Assembly (NCBI RefSeq): GCF_031877795.1
Contig: NC_133939.1
Location: 6,553,698-6,617,697, forward strand
DNA from: Strix aluco
Lineage: Eukaryota > Chordata > Aves > Strigiformes > Strigidae
Length of the DNA: 64,000 nt
Direction: 5' to 3'
The notes under the pieces were generated by a model. That model did not search any database. It was not told where the DNA came from and saw only the letters and a list, made by a program, of their open reading frames with translations. The position numbers and the translations under genes were made by a program. Positions 1-13,036 of the stretch are shown piece after piece; positions within the stretch are counted from its first letter, which is position 1, and every line of letters starts with the position of its first letter.

Positions 1-2550
1 GGCAGCTTGCAGGCTCCCAGTGCCATAGGTTTTTTCACTTACTTAAGTGGAATTGGTTTCTCTTAATCTGCACTTCCTTTGAGATCAATTCTGAGTTGTC
101 TCATCTTTTCTACTCATTTTCTGTACCTTTCCAGCTTTGTATGACTTCTGTTTAAGTCATTCCTCAGAATGTATGTCGTATTCTTCTGCAGTCATTGACT
201 ACTAATAGTTCTAATAGCTGGGGGATTTTTTTATATTTTACCCAAATATTTGCAGAATGCTCTTGCTGGTTTTCCAGTACTCTTTCTTTCTTCTCATTGC
301 CGTTCAGAATAGTGAGAGGGTTACAGAGTCTTCTTTCTACCTAATTGCTGTAGACACTGCAAGGAGGAGCACTGTATTTGTGTGATATGGGGGTGTGGGA
401 GAGTGCTATTTATATTTGGGTGGAAGGATCTGTCCACCTCCCTTAAGACTTTTACCCCACAACTCGGAAATGCTGAGGCTGAAGTGAAGCTTGAACCTCT
501 TAGAGGTTTTGTAAGTTTAGAGACAAAATGTGACAAAATCAACATTGAAAGAGGAGCAGAGATGCAAATAAGAAGGAAATGCAGGAAGATACTAAGTGAA
601 GAGACGGAAAGCTTTCAAGTAAATGAGGGTCCTTATTTAGAAAGGAGGATACACAGAAGAAAGTAGATGAGAAAAGAACAGCCTTGCTACAGTGAAATGC
701 TAGTCCAGCAAAACATGCCTGTTGCTTATGGCACAGCAGAGTTAATGCTGCTAGAACTCCACGGGGCTTCAGTAGAAAATAATGCTTTATACTTGAAGAT
801 GACTAGTTTGCTGTAGAACATTTCCAAAGAGATTTATGTCAAACTGGGTTTTTTTATGTTGGTCAGGTGATTAAAACATGCTGCTCTGGGGAACATTTTT
901 CATACTAAACAATGTAAATGGCAGGTTGTTTGGTTTTTAATTCATTCTTAATGGATTCTGTTGTCTTGATATGTAATCAAGTATCAAGCTGGAAAAAATT
1001 AAAGCAATTCTGTTTAAGTTAGTATTTGTGCTGGGGGGGGGGGGGAGGTCCAAGAAACTGGAGAATCTTACAATTCTCTTGCATTGAGTTTGAGTAGTTT
1101 GTGAAACCTGATGATAAACTTTGACAGCACTTACTTTCTGATTTCCTAATTTTGCACAAATGTTTCTTTCACTTTTGTGTACTAGGTGCTGCTAAAACTC
1201 TTGGCACAGAGCTGTTTTTAGTATTACTTTAAAAAGCAAACTACTTATGCTTTATGCAGCCACAAAACAAAGGTTTATCAGTGCAGCTTTACTGATGAAC
1301 TTAACTCAGATTCCTGCCATAACGTATTCTCTAACTAAAGTAGTGCACGTGTAATTATGACTCTTTTTTTGCTTCATAAACTTTATCTACAAAATTCTGT
1401 TCAACTGTGTTAAACGGACTTTAAGTAAGACAGCATCTCAAGACGAAGAAGAGGAAGTGACTCAGGTATCAGATATTAACAGTTAATAAGTCTGGTTTCA
1501 TAGTGTGCCCTCCTGTCTTGCTATTTGTAGTGAAAAATGTGCACTTGCATGAAGAGGAGTGGTAAATCTTGTAAACATATGCAGAAAAACAGATGATTGA
1601 AGATACCAGGGTTAAAATATGGAAATCTTTTTCTAAAATAATAGAAAAGTAGTTGTGAACAGCACTCTTGTAAGAAGCACGTGGGTTTTCTTGTGAGCTG
1701 CGATGCAGTGATTTATATTCCTAGAAGTACATAGGCGTACTGGAAAAACTGGAGAGACATCTTCAATGCCATTTCATTTTCCTTGGAGTTTATGTACAAG
1801 ATCCTTTTTAAGGCAGGGGATTTGGTTTTATTCCTGCTAGTGATGCTAGCTGTAGGTGCCTTTTTGGTCTGTGAGTACGTAATTCAGAAATGACTGGACC
1901 CAACTGTCAGCTTGTCATAGGCTCTGAAGAACTTAGCAGCAAGTAAACAAATAAATAAATGTGAGCTAGCTGTCAAATACAGAAAGTCTTTTGCCACTTA
2001 CTTCTGTAATGCTTGGGCTGTTGATGGCTGATGAATTTAGTGCTGGTGAAGGACTGGAATCCCAGGCTTGAAATGCCAATAGTAATAGACCATAAGTATT
2101 TGCATCCCTTGGCTAGATGCTTCAACAAAGAAATGGGAAGAAACCGAGATTGATAAATGGCAGATAGGTGGTAAGTGATAGATGATAAATGACATGGGGG
2201 AGAAGTCCAACACATGTGAACTTCTGCCGTGGGTTACGGATTTGTGCGCCATGAGGGAGCTCTCAGGGGTTGGAAGTATTTTGAAAGCATGCCCCACAAC
2301 AGGGAATGTTTCATTCCTGAGACATTCTCTAGCCAATTGAGAGTTGTGAGGCTTTGAAACTTACTTCTGCAGTGACTCTCGCTTGCTTGTAGCTACAGTT
2401 TTAATGTTGATGAGTAGTGGGATTGCTGCTTTTTCCTCTGTTACTTTTTCTTCTGATATGCTTTCCCCCACTTCCAGTTGCTGAGATTTCAGGCTTTCCC
2501 TATACTTGAGTAAATACTTTTTTCTTTTTTTTTTTTTCCCCCTGATTCAG
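1..2550 (+). other. FAM168B: FAM168B 5' intron (non-coding)
   Basis: This stretch precedes the acceptor of the first coding exon and has no coding exon I can support. I infer that it is intron, because the exon at 2551 opens with an AG acceptor after a T-rich tract and carries only 11 bases of 5' untranslated sequence before the ATG. The promoter and first non-coding exon must lie left of the window or be unrecognised here. A run of 13 G residues sits at 1033-1045. Confidence 0.6.
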
Positions 2551-2631
2551 TTACTGAAATCATGAATCCTGTGTATAGCCCTGGATCTTCTGGGGTTCCC
2601 TATGCAAATGCCAAAGGAATTGGTTATCCAG
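2551..2631 (+). CDS. FAM168B: FAM168B first coding exon
   Basis: The acceptor follows a long T/C tract and ends in ttcag at 2550. Eleven untranslated bases precede the ATG at 2562-2564, and 70 coding bases encode residues 1-23 plus one base of codon 24. The donor is GTAAGT at 2632. The start is fixed by the family N-terminus MNPVYSP. Confidence 0.96.
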
Positions 2632-5600
2632 GTAAGTAATGATGCTTTTTAATGAGTTTTAGTTACACTCATTGTTTGTAATCCAGAAGAAATAGTCACT
2701 TATGAATGCCTTTATGGTAATCTGTTTTGGGATTTGGGTGGGTTTTTTTTAAATTTGAAAAGTGACATTTCAAGAGTGATGTTAGTTCAGTTATATTTCT
2801 AACTTCAGTATCTCTTCCAAAGCAGCTTATTTTAGGAGCTCTAATAATTACGCCCTGCAAGAAGAGGAATCAGTCTATTTCTGCTGTTAGTTGTCTGGCA
2901 CTGTTAACCTTTCTAGCCTTTAATTCATGTTCATGCTGTCTGTTTTATGACTGCCCAAAGCACAGCTTCAAAGGTGGGATGAAGAAAATGGCCAAAAAAT
3001 GGTTTTAAAATAGAAATTAAATGTGTTTCTTGGTTTCTCTGCTTCTTATTTGGCTTCAAGTTTTGCACCAGGGCTTTTTCCCTTCACCTCCTAACATGTG
3101 TGTGAGCAGACTTCATTTCTGATGTTGCCATAGTTCAGAAGTTGGATAAGGCAATAATTAGATGTGGACAGAACTTCCCAGGAAGGCTAAAGAGAAGGGC
3201 TGTGTGTCTCTGAAAGGCATTGCAAGCAGTATGTCTTGATGCAGTTTGTTTTTCTGATGTATGCAGGGTAAGGGAATTATTCTGTCCTGGGGGAGGCTGG
3301 AGGGTCTTTCAGCTCACATTTTATATATCATAACCAATTAAACTCTTGTAGCTTTTAAGGGAGGCTGTTTTGTCATTTAGTTGGCGTCTGTGTTGGGAGC
3401 TAGAAATCGTTCTGCATCGTTACTGTTTATATGCTTTGTAGCTGTACTACATTTTCCTACTGATATTTACAGTTTTAAAATTTGCTTTTCAGCTTAGGCA
3501 GTATACTGGAGTTCCTGTTTTCCTGTTCCACTTTTCTCTGTTCCTTCTTCTAAATACTGGTGCATAAATGAATTTTCTTTACTGTTGACTTGATTGTTTC
3601 AAAAACATTTTTATTTTTGCTTTTCAGGTACTTGTATTTTTTTCCTCAAACTAGTGTACATTTCTTGATTTCTACAGTGTTTATAAGGGGAAAACAAACT
3701 GTGTTGCAGTGTCTCAAGTCTGTTGAGTGACTGAAATGGTGCAGTAATAAATTGTAAAGCTGATGCCGTGTAAACCATAAGTCCCGCAGGATGGTGTTAT
3801 TCTCTGTAACTGTCTTAGTTATATGGACTACAATAATTTTATAATAAGGGAAGCAGAAGTGGTTTACTAATTAATATCTGTTACAGTGCAGTTATTTCTA
3901 TATTTGTAATTCCTTTTTCAAGGCTTTCTTTTACTTTAGCTAAAGATTATTATGAATTATTTAAATAACTTTGTATTTTTATCTCTATTCATTTTCTAAA
4001 CACAGATTTATATTAACCAGGGTTTCATTTGTACTTACAACCGTTTACACATTGCATTGAAGCTCTTGTTTGTGCTAATCTAAGTGGCACCTTAATTTAC
4101 TTAGGAAGATATACTATTGTATATTCATAAATAGCAGTTTAAACAACATTACAACTTCTAATCTTTTATTCTACTGTTATACATATTAGAGTACGTATTA
4201 AATTGTGCAAGTACTGTATATTTGCACCAGTCTTTACTTGGTTATAAACTAGCATAACTAAAATATATGGAATTGAAGTACAGTTGTTACAGAGGTGCCT
4301 CACATGTCATGCTATAAGTTGATCGCTCAGAATTCTTCCTTATAGCAGTCAGTCAGTCGGTTTATTCAACTGTGACCCTTAAATTCAGCAATAAGGTCTA
4401 CAGTGTTACGCTGTTACAGATAGTTTGCTGATGTGCCTGGTTCAGGCTTAAAGATTGTGGGATAAACACAAAACATGTTTTCTAAAATGAAAAGTAGATT
4501 TGCATTTTAGGATTTTTTTTTTAAAAACTGTTGCATGACTAAGTCTCCCTTCTTCGCCTCTCCTCATTTAAAACCTACAGATTCTCCATTCAGAATCATT
4601 GAATTTACATGGATTTCATGGTAATAGAAAGTAATGAACATATCGCTAGGTGGAATGTATTATTTAAAGACACTGTATTTCTAAGGCTGTTGCATATTTA
4701 ATAGCTGTTTATATTATGCTACATCTATTTGGGGTTGTTGGATGGGTTTACAGTACCAAGGAATCAATATCCAAATGTTCTCGTATGGATAAAAGTTCTG
4801 AGTAGAAGTCCAAATTGCTGCTTGTCATAGTTATATTTTTCACAAATGACTTGTTTCTTGAGCAGCTCGTAGTGGTCTACTGTGGAGCTGAACCTGTGAA
4901 GAAAGAATAGAGGAATGAAAATGTATACAACATTAATGTTGCAGATGTGTAGTCAGTTTGAGTAAGGTGTGAAGCTGTACTAAAGCTTTTTGCTAGCAGC
5001 TTGTGAATTTGAAAACTTAAGTGCTATTTACACTCTGAAAAGTTGTTTTGAATTGGATGTTATTTTTACCTTTGATTTTTAAGCCTAATGCTTTTCTTAG
5101 TCTTATCCATGCTGACCACCTAATAGTAGTGCCAAGTGTATGTCACTTGATATGTTTACAGAGTTCTTTACAAAACTAGGTTGGCAAATATAGTCCTGAG
5201 CTAAGGAATTTTTATTGTTAGGAGTAATTGCTAAGGTCTTTGGGATTTATAGCAAAATAGAAACTCTTCAGATTGGAATAGCAGTTTAAAACCAGCAGCT
5301 TTAAGCCTGATGGTGAATATGCAAATAGTAATTGCCTTTCATCTGGAGAAGTTGAAATCTTTATATGTTGATAACAAAATGTGGTGGTAACTGTGTCTTT
5401 CTAAATACAAACATTACTCAGTTTTAAAGTTTGTAATAATTTAAATAAGTTCTGGAAAAAATAACAGCTATGATTAATTCAGAAATTTCACTTGTTAGAA
5501 TCTAATCAAACTTCGTATCTTTCAAGTAACCGTAGCGTTTGCTAAATGCTCTTTTTTGCCTTATGTTGGAGGTCAGTGTGTTGCGATGTTAATTCAGCCA

Positions 5601-8600
5601 TAGTGGTTCTTGTATTCCGGTGTAGAAGCGTTTACCTGTCATTTTGCTGATACCGTAGTGAATCACTTGTTACTGTTAACTGTCATAGTACATGCCTGAA
5701 GCTCATGAGCTTGTTTAATAACTGTGTCAAATGCAACAAATGTTTTGGACTACCTCAGGTTGCTTTGTACTCTCTATTTGTGACACCTCTGATCTGGAGA
5801 GTCAGAGTCACTCTGACTGTTAGGAATTTGTTTCTGAGGAAAAAGTCCCTTCAGATAAATATTTTATGTACATCAGGTCTTAAAACTCAGAGGGGAGGAG
5901 GATTGGGTAGTTGTACAAAACCTTGTTGTCCGACTAACTCAAGAGTTACTTGGTCAACTTTGAGATTTGCTGAAACAGGGATGTAAGGGAGAATGGCACT
6001 TGTGACTCCTTAGCTGTTCCCTTCATCTAGCATTCAGCTTCAGGTGGCTTGGGAGAAGAGGAGCCCAGTGTTTTAGTTGAGGAGGTGTGATTGAAGGCCA
6101 TCTGTCAGCTTATCTCAAAAGACGTGCAGCGAAAAATCTTCGAGAGTAAAAGTCTGGTTAGACTGTGCAATCAGTCTAGAAAATAACTTTGACATATTCT
6201 TTCTTCTAGCTGGCTTCCCCATGGGCTATGCAGCAGCTGCGCCTGCCTATTCCCCTAACATGTATCCTGGAGCAAATCCTACCTTCCAAACAGGTATGTG
6301 TAGTAGGTATGTCCAAGCACTAACCCAAAGTTGGGAAGTTGATAGAACCAAGAATGAGGAGAAGCTGTAGGGGCTTACAATAACACTTATACTGTGAGAT
6401 AAGTGTTACATTACTTTGAATATGACTCATAAGGAATCATCTGATAAATTGAGTATAATCTTGTATTGTCATACTGCTTTCACCTTCAGAGAAGGGAAAA
6501 GCTGAGTTTTTAGCTGCTGTTCCATATTTCAGGCCGATACTTGAGGATTGCATTGCGTTTGCCTTCACTGCCTTCTTCATGATTCTGCTTGCTTTGCATG
6601 CTACTGGTTGTTTCCAGATTTCTGTTTTTCCTTCTGTTGTCTTCAAAATTCTTCTTTTTCATCCTTCTCTTAAATTGTGTCTTTCCAAGCTCAGCTTGCT
6701 GCCTTCTTTCAGCCCTTAAGATTGTCCTGCAAGAACTAATTGTCTGGAAAGCCTGGTTGCTGGGTAAAACTGTTTTGTCCATAGTAGATACTGGGGGAGG
6801 ATTTAGGTAACTGCACTTGCATGCCAGTCATTTAAGAGAAAGGGAATGTGATGAGCCTAGGAAAAGGGAGATGGAAAAACAGACACGAGAGAAACCAAAG
6901 CACTCACCCAAGTTGTTTTCATGTAGTTGTGTTTTCACTAATAGAAGATGATTTTGTTGTGCTAATGCTTGAAACAAAACAGAAACTGGTAGCATATAAT
7001 TTTCACTTAAACCAGGAACATCCATCTGATGGAACAGTGTTCTCCCTGTGGTTATTCTGCATACTAAGGAATTCCTTACACCACTTTGTTAATGTAGATC
7101 TGGGCCATCTTCGGGAACTCTTTCACTTGCAGGTAGTATGCCAATTTTTCAGAGATACATGTGGCATATAACCAAATTTGTCCCTGAATGCTCTTGTGTA
7201 ACTTACGGGTATAGTAAAGGATGCTGCTTGAAATTGGGAAGCTTATGTTGTGGAAGCCTGCTTGTGATACTGAAGTTCAGTGTTTGTAAGGTATGACATT
7301 TCATTAACTACCAGGAGACTCTAAAAAGGGCGTGGCAGCAATTACTGAGGCAAGAGTATGTGATCTAAAATGTTTGCCTGCAGAACCTGTTAAAAGTGTG
7401 TAGCTGTGCAGCTTTCCTTAGAACTGTGGAGTATTCTAGTTGGTACAACCTGTGTCTCTGTTCAGTTTGCTGCTTAGAGGCATAGCGAGTGCAGAACTGA
7501 TCTTGGCTTGTCTTCAGTCTTGAATTTAAGGTAGGGAAGTGGATGGATATTGTAAATTCCAGTAATTTAAAAAAAGAAAGCTCTATCCTTTGGATAGGGT
7601 ATTGCCTCTGTGCAAGTATCGTATCTGGGAGTAACAGCTTGCACTTGCACTGGGTTGTTCAAGAACATTTTTGAAAGTGATGTTCAAGGGAGAGCAGTTC
7701 CCATCAGGGGTGTAACTCCTAGCATGGGAATCAAAGCCCAATGTGGGCTTTTATTATCAGCTCGTATTGCTAATAGGCCCTTCAGTTTCACGCTTGAGAT
7801 TACCCTAGTGATGTGTCACTGCCTTCTGTGCTCCACTGTATATATCATCAGGATTCCTGCAGCTGTGCTGAGGAGTAGCTGTAGTTTTTCATCCTAGGAT
7901 CAGATAACTGAAAGTTCCAGTCTTGTTACTGGTTGCAGTTTGCAAATCCTGCTGCAGGAAGATGAAGATAAGCTGCATGAAATCAATTTACCAAATCATG
8001 AGACTGATGTTTTTATCCAGTTGATTGGTTTTTTTCCCCTCCATGTCAGTTATGTTGTAACAAAAGCCTGTGTTTTCTGGGGAAGATTCTTGACTTGTTA
8101 GATTTAATCATGTTGTAAGATTAGTTTTCATTGATTAATCTTGGAATACATCTCATATAGCAAAGTTAGAGTAAGAAATTTTTTACTTTTGTGTGAAAAA
8201 GGAATGAGGACATATAGAAGTTGTATACCATCTTCAAATGTCCTTAATTTTTTTTTAAAGCTAGTACTATTAGAGGCTTTATTGCAGTTGAATAGAAAAT
8301 AAGCTTTGATTTCAGAACTAAGAATAGCTTTAGTTTTTAGCTACTCTTTAAGCTATGAACTGGAGTTCAGAATGTCCAGATCTTCTAATTCAGGCAGATA
8401 ACAACTTGAAGTACTTTGTCCTAACAGCTGGGATTTTTTAATAATTTTCAAAATAAATTTTCTGATGTAACTGCTTGTTTGTAGAATCAAAACTTTTCTA
8501 AATTCACATCACACAGCAGTGTTTAAATGTGCTGTGCCACTGCTGTTCAGAAAGGGTACCTTTTTACAGGTATCTTTCTTAAATTTCTGTGGTTTTGAAT

Positions 8601-11600
8601 AACCATATGGCTTACCTTTTAAGGTTTTTACTCCTTGAAAGAGAGAAAAAAATCAAATGGGAGGGCAGAATACCTCTTGTATGGATGTACCACTTTGCAA
8701 GAATGAAAGTTAAATTGCCCGTGTGGCTGTATCAGTGGGTTTTTAGAATGAGAGTGGACTTGACTGAGGATGTAGTTCTGTAGTGATGCTTCATGTTCGG
8801 GTTTTGTAGCGCTCCGTACTAGAAATAGAAGTTAGATACTTCCTCAGCATGCTCTATTTGTCAAAAATTTAGGATCTCTAAAAACAAGAGTTCAGACTAA
8901 GTGCTGTGGTAGCTTTCTTTAGTGTCTCTTAAAGGTGTTAAATTCTATTAAAAAAAAACAAGCCAAACTTAACTTGTTCGTTAACATAACAATTTTGAGT
9001 TTGAAGGGTGGAATGAAATTGAAAAGAAACTCAGACTTCTGCAAAAAGAGGAAAGGTCATCTGTCATCATGCTGTCTGCACAGACTGATTTTTCACAACA
9101 CAAATGCCAGTTCTCTCTGCTATATGGCTTCAGATCTGTTCTCTGTATTGAAGTCAGCACATTCTAGACAGTTTTTAAAGTCAACCTAATCTCTATTCTG
9201 ATGATAGTCTCATTTTTTTTCTATAATTACCAAGTTTTTTTTTCTTTCTTGTGTTGCTCTAGTACTACTTTGTACAAATGCAGCTACATAGAAATTGTAT
9301 CTGTAGATGTTGTGTCTCCTAGTGTGGTGGGCCTGCATGAGACCCAAGACCTTTTCAGCATAGCACAGACTAGGGCCTTGATGCTTTCTCCAGAATAGGA
9401 TCATGCCTGTTGTTTACTACCCTAAATGTCATTACTGGTGGATGCTGCTGCTAAGGTATTTGTATTCTCACTCTGGCCATTAAGCTGTAGTATAATCTTG
9501 GGAGCGTAGCATGCAGCAGCAACGGTGCTTTTCATAGATCTCCCCCATGCGTCATCAAGCCCTTGTTCTGTTATCCTGAGACCTTGTCTGATGAGGGCGG
9601 GAGAAATTGCAGAAGAACTGTCTTTAGACAGGGTCTGAGCCAGCGGTTGCTACTTACCCCTGTAAAAATTGAACATTTACAAGGGAGGCTGATTTTGAGG
9701 ATTTTGTAATAGGAATGCAAAATTCTTCCTGATGGCATCTGAAGTCTTACTGTAATGTATAAAAATAATTCTTAAGTGATGATTAAGAGTATGTCTATGT
9801 ATGTACTACACAAAAAGAAGATTTAAAGAAATTAAAGTGCCTTCAAAGTCTACTTTGCAGTTGCAATGAACTCCTCAGTGCTTGTATTTTAAAGGTATGG
9901 CCTTTCCTGCTTATTTTAGCCAGTTCAGAAAATGCCAGAAAACAAATGAGAGCATAAGTTGAAGTAGAGGTTGCAGATTGTATCTCTGTTCTCTGAAAAT
10001 CCATAGTGAGCTCTTTACATGATTCTGACTTTTGAAATTGTTATTCTTGTGCTGTGTCATCTTCTACAGAAGGCAGCTGCAGGTTAGTTAACTGTTACTA
10101 TGTGTTGCCAGTACAATTTGGGGTGCATGGAGAAGTGGGCTGATATTAACATGTGCCAAATCCTCCTGTGTAGGAATGCTGCCTAATATGCCAAATACAA
10201 GTATTTAATTATATTACTATAAAAATCCAAATCCACTTTTTTATCCCATATCCATAGATTTGAAAAGCAAATTGAGCAAAAATGCAGTTAACTTTTCATG
10301 CACAGTTGACACAGTCAAGTATTATTTTCAGACTGTTATCAGTATTATGTAAATGGTAGGACTTGTGCTTGGATAGTGAGACTACTCACATGAGTAGTCA
10401 CATTGAATACTCACGTGAAGATTAAGGAATTTGGAAGTAAAGAAAATTGTTACCCCTGACTTCAGAAAGCGGTGTACTGACACTTGTTTTTCATGTTTTT
10501 AATGCAGATTTACCTTTGTTTCAGGTTATACACCAGGCACCCCATATAAAGTATCTTGTTCACCCACTAGTGGAGCAGTGCCACCATATTCTTCGTCACC
10601 GAATCCCTATCAGACTGCTGTGTACCCAGTTCGAAGTGCCTATCCACAGCAGAATCCGTATGCACAGGTAAATGAACAAAACCAAAAAACTGTCTGTTTG
10701 GGTAGTGTTTTGTTTACCTTGTAATATCTGCTTGAACTCTTAACTTTACATCACATTTATTTCTTCATGGAGAGAATTTTTAGCTGCCTGCAGTAAGAAT
10801 TCTTAATACAGTGATTTACAGAGTGTGTGTGCACTCTTACATTCTCTCTTTCACGTGACAGTTACTCTGCACTTACTGATAATGTGTTCAGTCTTTGAAG
10901 AGACACTAGATTCAGTAGTTTTAAAAATGTGTGCTGGAAGCTAGAACTACCACATGCTGATTTCATTTTGTCAAAAATTGGTACAAACTTGCATTGATTT
11001 ATTTCTTTTAGGAAGCCTCTTGTGATTCAGGGAGTTACCAAGTCTCATTGTTGCCATTGTTACCAATGCAAATTGTTGAAAACTGTTAGAAATTATAGAA
11101 TTAAGACACTTCAGTAAGCTTATTTTGGAGAAATGTTGGCTCTCTTTTTGTATAGAAGAAACTTGCCTGGCATGCACGCAGTAGTTGAAGGGAATTAATA
11201 AGCATGTAACGAGGTTTATCCAGATTGGATAAATTCCTTAAAAAGGGGATAAATGTTAAAAAGTTTGCCAGTGAAACGCAGTTGGAATAGTTGAAATAAA
11301 TGTTTTGGCTTCTGCTGTGGAAATACACTGCATCTTTAGGGCAATGCTTTTATTTCATGATACATTCATGAAAGAAGATGTCATTTATCTTCCCCATCAG
11401 ATGTACTGTAACTACTTAATTTACTTTTTTCTTTTCCTCCAACAGCAAGGCACTTATTACACGCAGCCTTTATATGCAGCACCACCCCACGTAATTCACC
11501 ACACCACAGTTGTGCAGCCTAACGGCATGCCAGCGACTATGTATCCTGCTCCCATTCCGCCACCAAGGGGAAACGGTGTGACCATGGGCATGGTGGCTGG

Positions 11601-13036
11601 GACTACTATGGCAATGTCAGCAGGTACGTGAGCTGATAACCCTGATGTTTTCTTGATGAAGCTCCCCTTTCAGTTCTAGACAGAACACAGCTGCATTACG
11701 AAAATGTGATGCCAGGGGTGTACTTGGCAGAATCACAGAATTGTTCAAATTAGAAGGGACTTCTGTAGGTCATCTAGTCCAGCATCTTCAGAGTGGGTCC
11801 AGCTAGATCAGTACTTGTTCAGTGATACTGTGATCATCTCTAAGGATGGAGATATCACACCTCTTCCCAGCTATTAGTATTATGGTAAAATATTTTTTCT
11901 TTATATCTGTATGGGATTTCACTTACTCTTGCATCATTTGCTTCTCATCTTACCAGTGTCAAGAGACTGACTTCCTCTTCTCAATACATTTCTCTATGCC
12001 TAGTTGAAAACAGCAGCCTCTTAAGGCTGAGGAACATGCAGTATTTTCAGCCCACCTCTCATATAGCTGACCTTCTTTTTATGTTAAGATACATTTTATG
12101 TGTTTGTACTATCTGTAAGTCTTCTGTGTCATGGGCAATGGTAAGGGTTGTCTACTTCCTAATGCCACACTCTTAGTGGTAGTGTTTTGGAGAAAATGTT
12201 GTTTAACCAATAATATAGACTCATCTGTGAGTGTTTACTGGGGGAGCATCATGCTTTGTTACTCAGTGGGTCTTAACTCATGAAGAACTGTCCACATTCA
12301 GTCAAAGGGCACTCAGTTCATTAATATAAAAAACATCATGCTTGTTTTCAGATTCTGTTTTTTATATTGTCAAATTTATCATTTAATTTGAGGAACCTGA
12401 AAACAAGAGAAGTTGTGTCACAAACTGAGCTAACGTTGGATTTTCGTATGTGGGCAAGCTTGTCCCAGGTGTTTGTTTCTGTAAAGTGCTCTAGAGTAGG
12501 GCTGTTAAAATCCTGCTATCTCAGCCTGTTTGTAATAATGCAAACAAGAACTAATTTATTCTGATTTATCAGTCAAGTTATCTCTACCATCAAATATTCT
12601 TACAGTGTATAAAGCCTGCTGTGGGAAAAAGTTTTGAAGTGAATAATGCTTATGTTGCAGGGTTTCTGCTAGAGCTATTTTTGAGTAATGAGTATCTTTG
12701 TGTGCATTGGACTAAACATCAAAATGATCCCCTTGCACAAATGTTTGAAGGAAAATTGGGGCTGGAGTTCAAAATGATACTGGTAATTTTAGATCGGAAG
12801 ATGAGCAAGCTGCAATTGTTTTTAAAATTAACTCTTCCTCCTCGCGCCCCCCCCCCCTTTTTTTTTTTTTTTTCTCTGTACTGGAATTTGTGCTTACTAA
12901 AAAAATTGTTCTCTTCCTCCTAGGTACTTTGTTGACAACTCATTCCCCAACTCCAGTAGCCCCTCATCCAGTTACTATGCCCACATATCGGGCTCCAGGA
13001 ACACCAACCTATAGTTATGTGCCCCCACAGTGGTGA
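2562..13036 (+). CDS. FAM168B: FAM168B / MANI, complete spliced coding region (5 coding exons, 195 aa)
   Basis: The spliced CDS is join(2562..2631, 6210..6293, 10525..10667, 11446..11623, 12924..13036), 588 nt, which gives 195 residues plus TGA, the length I know for mammalian FAM168B. All four introns are GT-AG and the phases match. The protein opens [19 protein letters not shown] and ends YSYVPPQW. The [11 protein letters not shown] segment separates it from the paralogue FAM168A. It is rich in Pro, Tyr, Ala and Ser, with two moderately hydrophobic stretches (about residues 24-37 and 145-160). Family knowledge: FAM168B is the myelin-associated neurite-outgrowth inhibitor, a neuronal membrane-associated protein reported to bind CDC27 and restrain axon growth. 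The sequence itself shows no catalytic motif. It converges with ARHGEF4, as in mammals. Nothing is truncated or frameshifted. Confidence 0.97.
2632..6209 (+). other. FAM168B: FAM168B intron
   Basis: AT-rich intron of about 3.6 kb with consensus GTAAGT and TTCTAG ends. I see no coding exon, RNA gene or recognisable transposon in it. Confidence 0.9.
6210..6293 (+). CDS. FAM168B: FAM168B second coding exon
   Basis: The 84-nt exon runs from acceptor ttctag to donor GTATGT. It completes codon 24 and encodes the [16 protein letters not shown] region through FQT, with one base of the next Gly codon. It includes the first hydrophobic, alanine-rich stretch. Confidence 0.96.
6294..10524 (+). other. 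FAM168B: FAM168B intron
   Basis: Intron of about 4.2 kb. The open frames in it (for example 6848-7171 and 7610-7897) show no recognisable domain or splice context. I take them as chance frames. No repeat family was identified. Confidence 0.85.
10525..10667 (+). CDS. FAM168B: FAM168B third coding exon
   Basis: The 143-nt exon runs from acceptor tttcag to donor GTAAAT. It encodes GYTPGTPYK through QNPYAQ, a Tyr/Pro/Ser-rich low-complexity segment. It ends on a complete codon, so the next intron is phase 0. Confidence 0.96.
10668..11445 (+). other. FAM168B: FAM168B intron
   Basis: Phase-0 intron of 778 nt ending in ctccaacag. Nothing else is recognisable in it. Confidence 0.9.
11446..11623 (+). 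CDS. FAM168B: FAM168B fourth coding exon
   Basis: The 178-nt exon from acceptor aacag to donor GTACGT encodes [14 protein letters not shown] through MAMSA. It contains the second hydrophobic Met/Gly/Ala/Val stretch ([17 protein letters not shown], with the last Gly split across the junction). Its last base begins the Gly codon completed in the final coding exon. Confidence 0.96.
11730..11850 (-). mobile_element. Short 5'-truncated CR1 LINE fragment
   Basis: On the plus strand the segment begins gaatcacagaattg and continues with motifs typical of the reverse complement of the avian CR1 3' end (tagaagggacttctgtagg, catctagtccagc). The element therefore points to the minus strand and is only its last 100 or so bases. 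The far boundary is approximate because the match fades. Confidence 0.75.
12847..12873 (+). repeat. C11-T16 homopolymer tract
   Basis: Eleven C residues (12847-12857) are followed directly by sixteen T residues (12858-12873). The tract lies 50 bases before the acceptor of the last FAM168B coding exon and may extend its polypyrimidine tract. Its length may also be a sequencing-uncertain site. Confidence 0.9.
12924..13036 (+). CDS. FAM168B: FAM168B last coding exon with stop
   Basis: The acceptor is tcctcctag at 12923. The exon encodes the end of the protein ([11 protein letters not shown] to YSYVPPQW), with TGA at 13034-13036. The exon may itself end at 13053, where a strong GTAAGT donor follows only 17 untranslated bases, or it may run on into the 3' UTR. 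Confidence 0.96.

Larger units (their letters stand above)
11624..12923 (+). other. FAM168B: FAM168B intron with CR1 fragment and C/T tract
   Basis: Intron of 1.3 kb. It holds a short minus-strand CR1 tail near its start and a pure C then T tract about 50 bases before the acceptor. Both are listed separately. Confidence 0.9.
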
